Assembly: GCF_900170035.1 (NCBI RefSeq)
Contig: NZ_LT828540.1
Coordinates: 758,524 to 791,616, forward strand
Length of the DNA: 33,093 nucleotides
Direction of reading: 5' to 3'
Source of the DNA: Desulfamplus magnetovallimortis
GTDB taxonomy: Bacteria; Desulfobacterota; Desulfobacteria; Desulfobacterales; Desulfobacteraceae
The notes beneath the pieces were generated by a model. That model was given only the letters and a program-made list of their open reading frames with translations, was not told where the DNA came from and made no database searches. Of this stretch, positions 32,062 through 33,093 are shown one piece after another. A program made the translations under genes and the position numbers. How positions within the stretch are numbered: the stretch's first letter is position 1; each line of letters starts with the position of its first letter.

Positions 32062-32224
32062 GACACCTATAACCTCTTGAGCTTTGTCAATACTGTCTGA
32101 ATCAGGATTCCCAAGATTAACAGGATAAGGCAGGATTATCTATCCTGAACATCTTTTTTATCCTGGTTATCCTGATTCAGACAAATTCAGTAACTGGAAA
32201 AAAGCAAGAAGATGTCGGTTTTGA
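32062..32224 (+). repeat. Dispersed repeat family A, copy 5
   Basis: GACACCTATAACCTCTTGAG at the left (terminal repeat worn away) to GATGTCGGTTTTGA at the right. The nested GTCTGAATCAGGAT and ATCCTGATTCAGAC arms are intact. Same orientation as 3071-3242. Confidence 0.8.
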
Positions 32225-32280
32225 GTAGATTACAGGCATAAAAAAGTATCAACTGACTTACGCCGAGCAGTAGCACCAAG

Positions 32281-32673
32281 CTATATTGATATATATGTAA
32301 TAGGTTGATATAATAACATCTCTTGAATAAAACGAAAATCCTTCTGATTCAGCGTGTACAACTCGTATTTATGAATAAGGGATGTTGCTGCAATCAGGGC
32401 ATCAGGAAGACTAAGTTTATGGCTCAAACAGTATATTTCCATCAATTCAAGAAACCTGTCAGAAATGTTGTTCGTCAATGGCAACACCGTCATCAAGGAG
32501 AGATGCTCCTTGATTTTCCTTAATTCAACTTTATCAAATGCCCCAAAATAGAGCTCAGCCTGAGTAATAGCACTGATAGCTATACGTTTACAACCTATAG
32601 CCTGCAATTCCTGGATAATTTTTGGTGTGTTTTTATAAAATTCTATTAGTATATTAGTATCACAAATAATCAT
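32281..32673 (-). CDS. vapC: PIN-domain ribonuclease toxin, VapC-like
   Basis: 130-residue PIN-domain protein. Acidic active-site residues: Asp5 (MIICDTNILIEF), Glu40 (ISAITQAELYFG) and Asp91 (LSLPDALIAAT), as in VapC endoribonucleases that cut tRNA or other RNA when free. The start is ATG 32673, overlapping the antitoxin stop as ATGA, with AAGG 8 nt upstream; a GTG at 32691 would add six residues and is less likely. The 4-nt overlap is typical of a toxin translated after its antitoxin. Confidence 0.92.
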   Translation of the reverse strand: MIICDTNILIEFYKNTPKIIQELQAIGCKRIAISAITQAELYFGAFDKVELRKIKEHLSLMTVLPLTNNISDRFLELMEIYCLSHKLSLPDALIAATSLIHKYELYTLNQKDFRFIQEMLLYQPITYISI

Positions 32674-32909
32674 TTGTTTTGCCTTGGCCACGCCTTATGA
32701 CGAAGATTAATGACAGAAATATCCCTTTCACTCCACAATCCGGCATAGGAGAAAAATTCTTCACTCCTGTCATGTTCCCCACTAAGAGTTCTTTGGGCAA
32801 TCTCTTGATCTTCGTCAGATGAAACATGCAGGACAAAATCAAGGGATTTCAGAACGCTATATAGTAGCTGGGCTTTATCAGGATCCTTAATTTTTACAGT
32901 AAGTTGCAT
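32670..32909 (-). CDS. vapB: VapB-like antitoxin
   Basis: 79 residues. The N-terminal half (MQLTVKIKDPDKAQLLYSVL) is probably the dimerising/DNA-binding part but shows no classic AbrB or RHH signature that I can name. The C-terminal YAGLWSERDISVINLRHKAW has the G-x-W-x-x-R-D-I...R-x-x-A-W pattern seen in toxin-wrapping tails of VapB-type antitoxins. AAGGA lies 8 nt before ATG 32909. Stop overlaps the vapC start. Family label is by pairing and tail motif. Confidence 0.85.
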   Translation of the reverse strand: MQLTVKIKDPDKAQLLYSVLKSLDFVLHVSSDEDQEIAQRTLSGEHDRSEEFFSYAGLWSERDISVINLRHKAWPRQNK

Positions 32910-32939
32910 ATTTGTTATCCTTATTTGTCAATTATATCT

Positions 32940-33046
32940 TGGCATCCTTAATATGACACCAAAAGTACTTTACACTTTTTTGTGAAAGATTCCCGCCATT
33001 CAGAGTTTTCTCTCCGGAAAATGTAAACTGAAAAATGAAGCATGCC
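32940..33046 (+). repeat. Dispersed repeat family E, copy 2
   Basis: Left end TTGGCATCCTTAATATGACA, AAAGTACTTTACACTT inside and right end AATGAAGCATGCCGA, aligning over its length with 11527-11634. It lies just upstream of the vapBC operon, in its likely promoter region. The remaining ~45 bp to the window edge show no gene. Confidence 0.7.
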
Positions 33047-33093
33047 GAAAAGTCAGCCCGAAGAACGCTCTAAGTTCACAGTATAGGAATTCT

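Larger units (their letters stand above)
31980..32280. other. Repeat-filled gap between convergent genes
   Basis: 301 bp holding a family D segment and a family A copy. Genes on both sides end here, so the family A hairpin could act as a shared transcription barrier (inference). Confidence 0.6.

Noticed and set aside
1-33093. tRNA or rRNA genes
   Set aside because: No cloverleaf T-arm signature or rRNA-like stretch was recognised in any gap by eye; a tRNAscan run would settle it.

Overview
This is a bacterial chromosomal segment, AT-rich by eye, with tightly packed genes in short operons separated by gaps full of small repeats. The gene content (double-selenocysteine Uxx-star-type protein, UPF0210 protein with an ACT partner, DHH-CBS protein, stand-alone heptose-7-phosphate kinase, OleC-like ligase, hybrid sensor kinase) and the style of repeats suggest a Desulfobacterales-type deltaproteobacterium. 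That assignment is inference from gene families; there is no rRNA or other marker in the window.

Layout. 1-2964 (-) is a membrane hybrid histidine kinase running off the left edge. 3296-6383 (-) holds a solitary periplasmic-binding lipoprotein behind a Uup-type ABC-F ATPase. 6826-8892 (-) is an ABC1/UbiB-like kinase followed by a 75-residue selenoprotein that ordinary ORF calling misses because it contains two in-frame UGA codons. 9334-11379 (-) is ispF-cysS. 11825-14473 (+) is a P-loop NTPase, a PAP2 phosphatase and a heptose kinase, the last two suggesting envelope/LPS work. 14543-15691 (-) is an MltD-like transglycosylase. 15947-19530 (+) has a membrane-anchored coiled-coil protein, HflX and a GGDEF protein. 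19496-23376 (-) is a DUF2868 membrane protein plus a DUF3482-type GTPase. 23747-25411 (+) is an OleC-like ligase. 25532-27130 (-) is an AAA-ATPase-like/PD-(D/E)XK protein. 27454-29760 (-) is a four-helix membrane protein followed by a DHH-DHHA1-CBS protein. 30014-31979 (+) is a double-ACT protein and a UPF0210 protein. 32281-32909 (-) is a VapBC-like toxin-antitoxin pair.

Three things stand out. First, the selenoprotein at 6826-7053: strong ribosome binding site, thioredoxin-like sequence, UGA at codons 13 and 73 (the second giving Sec-Arg-Val-stop), a SECIS-like hairpin after each UGA and a strong terminator. Second, at least six families of short dispersed repeats occupy most of the longer gaps, most with inverted-repeat ends and no coding capacity; they sometimes touch start or stop codons. 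Third, several otherwise conserved proteins (histidine kinase, ABC-F, CysRS, DUF2868 protein, GTPase) carry in-frame low-complexity Asn/Ser/Asp/Glu/Lys-rich insertions; in the clearest case the DNA is a 15-bp tandem repeat.

Start codons were revised from the longest ORF where a Shine-Dalgarno sequence, an overlap or family length argued for it (3296-4432, ispF, heptose kinase, MltD, 15947 gene, GGDEF, UPF0210, VapC).
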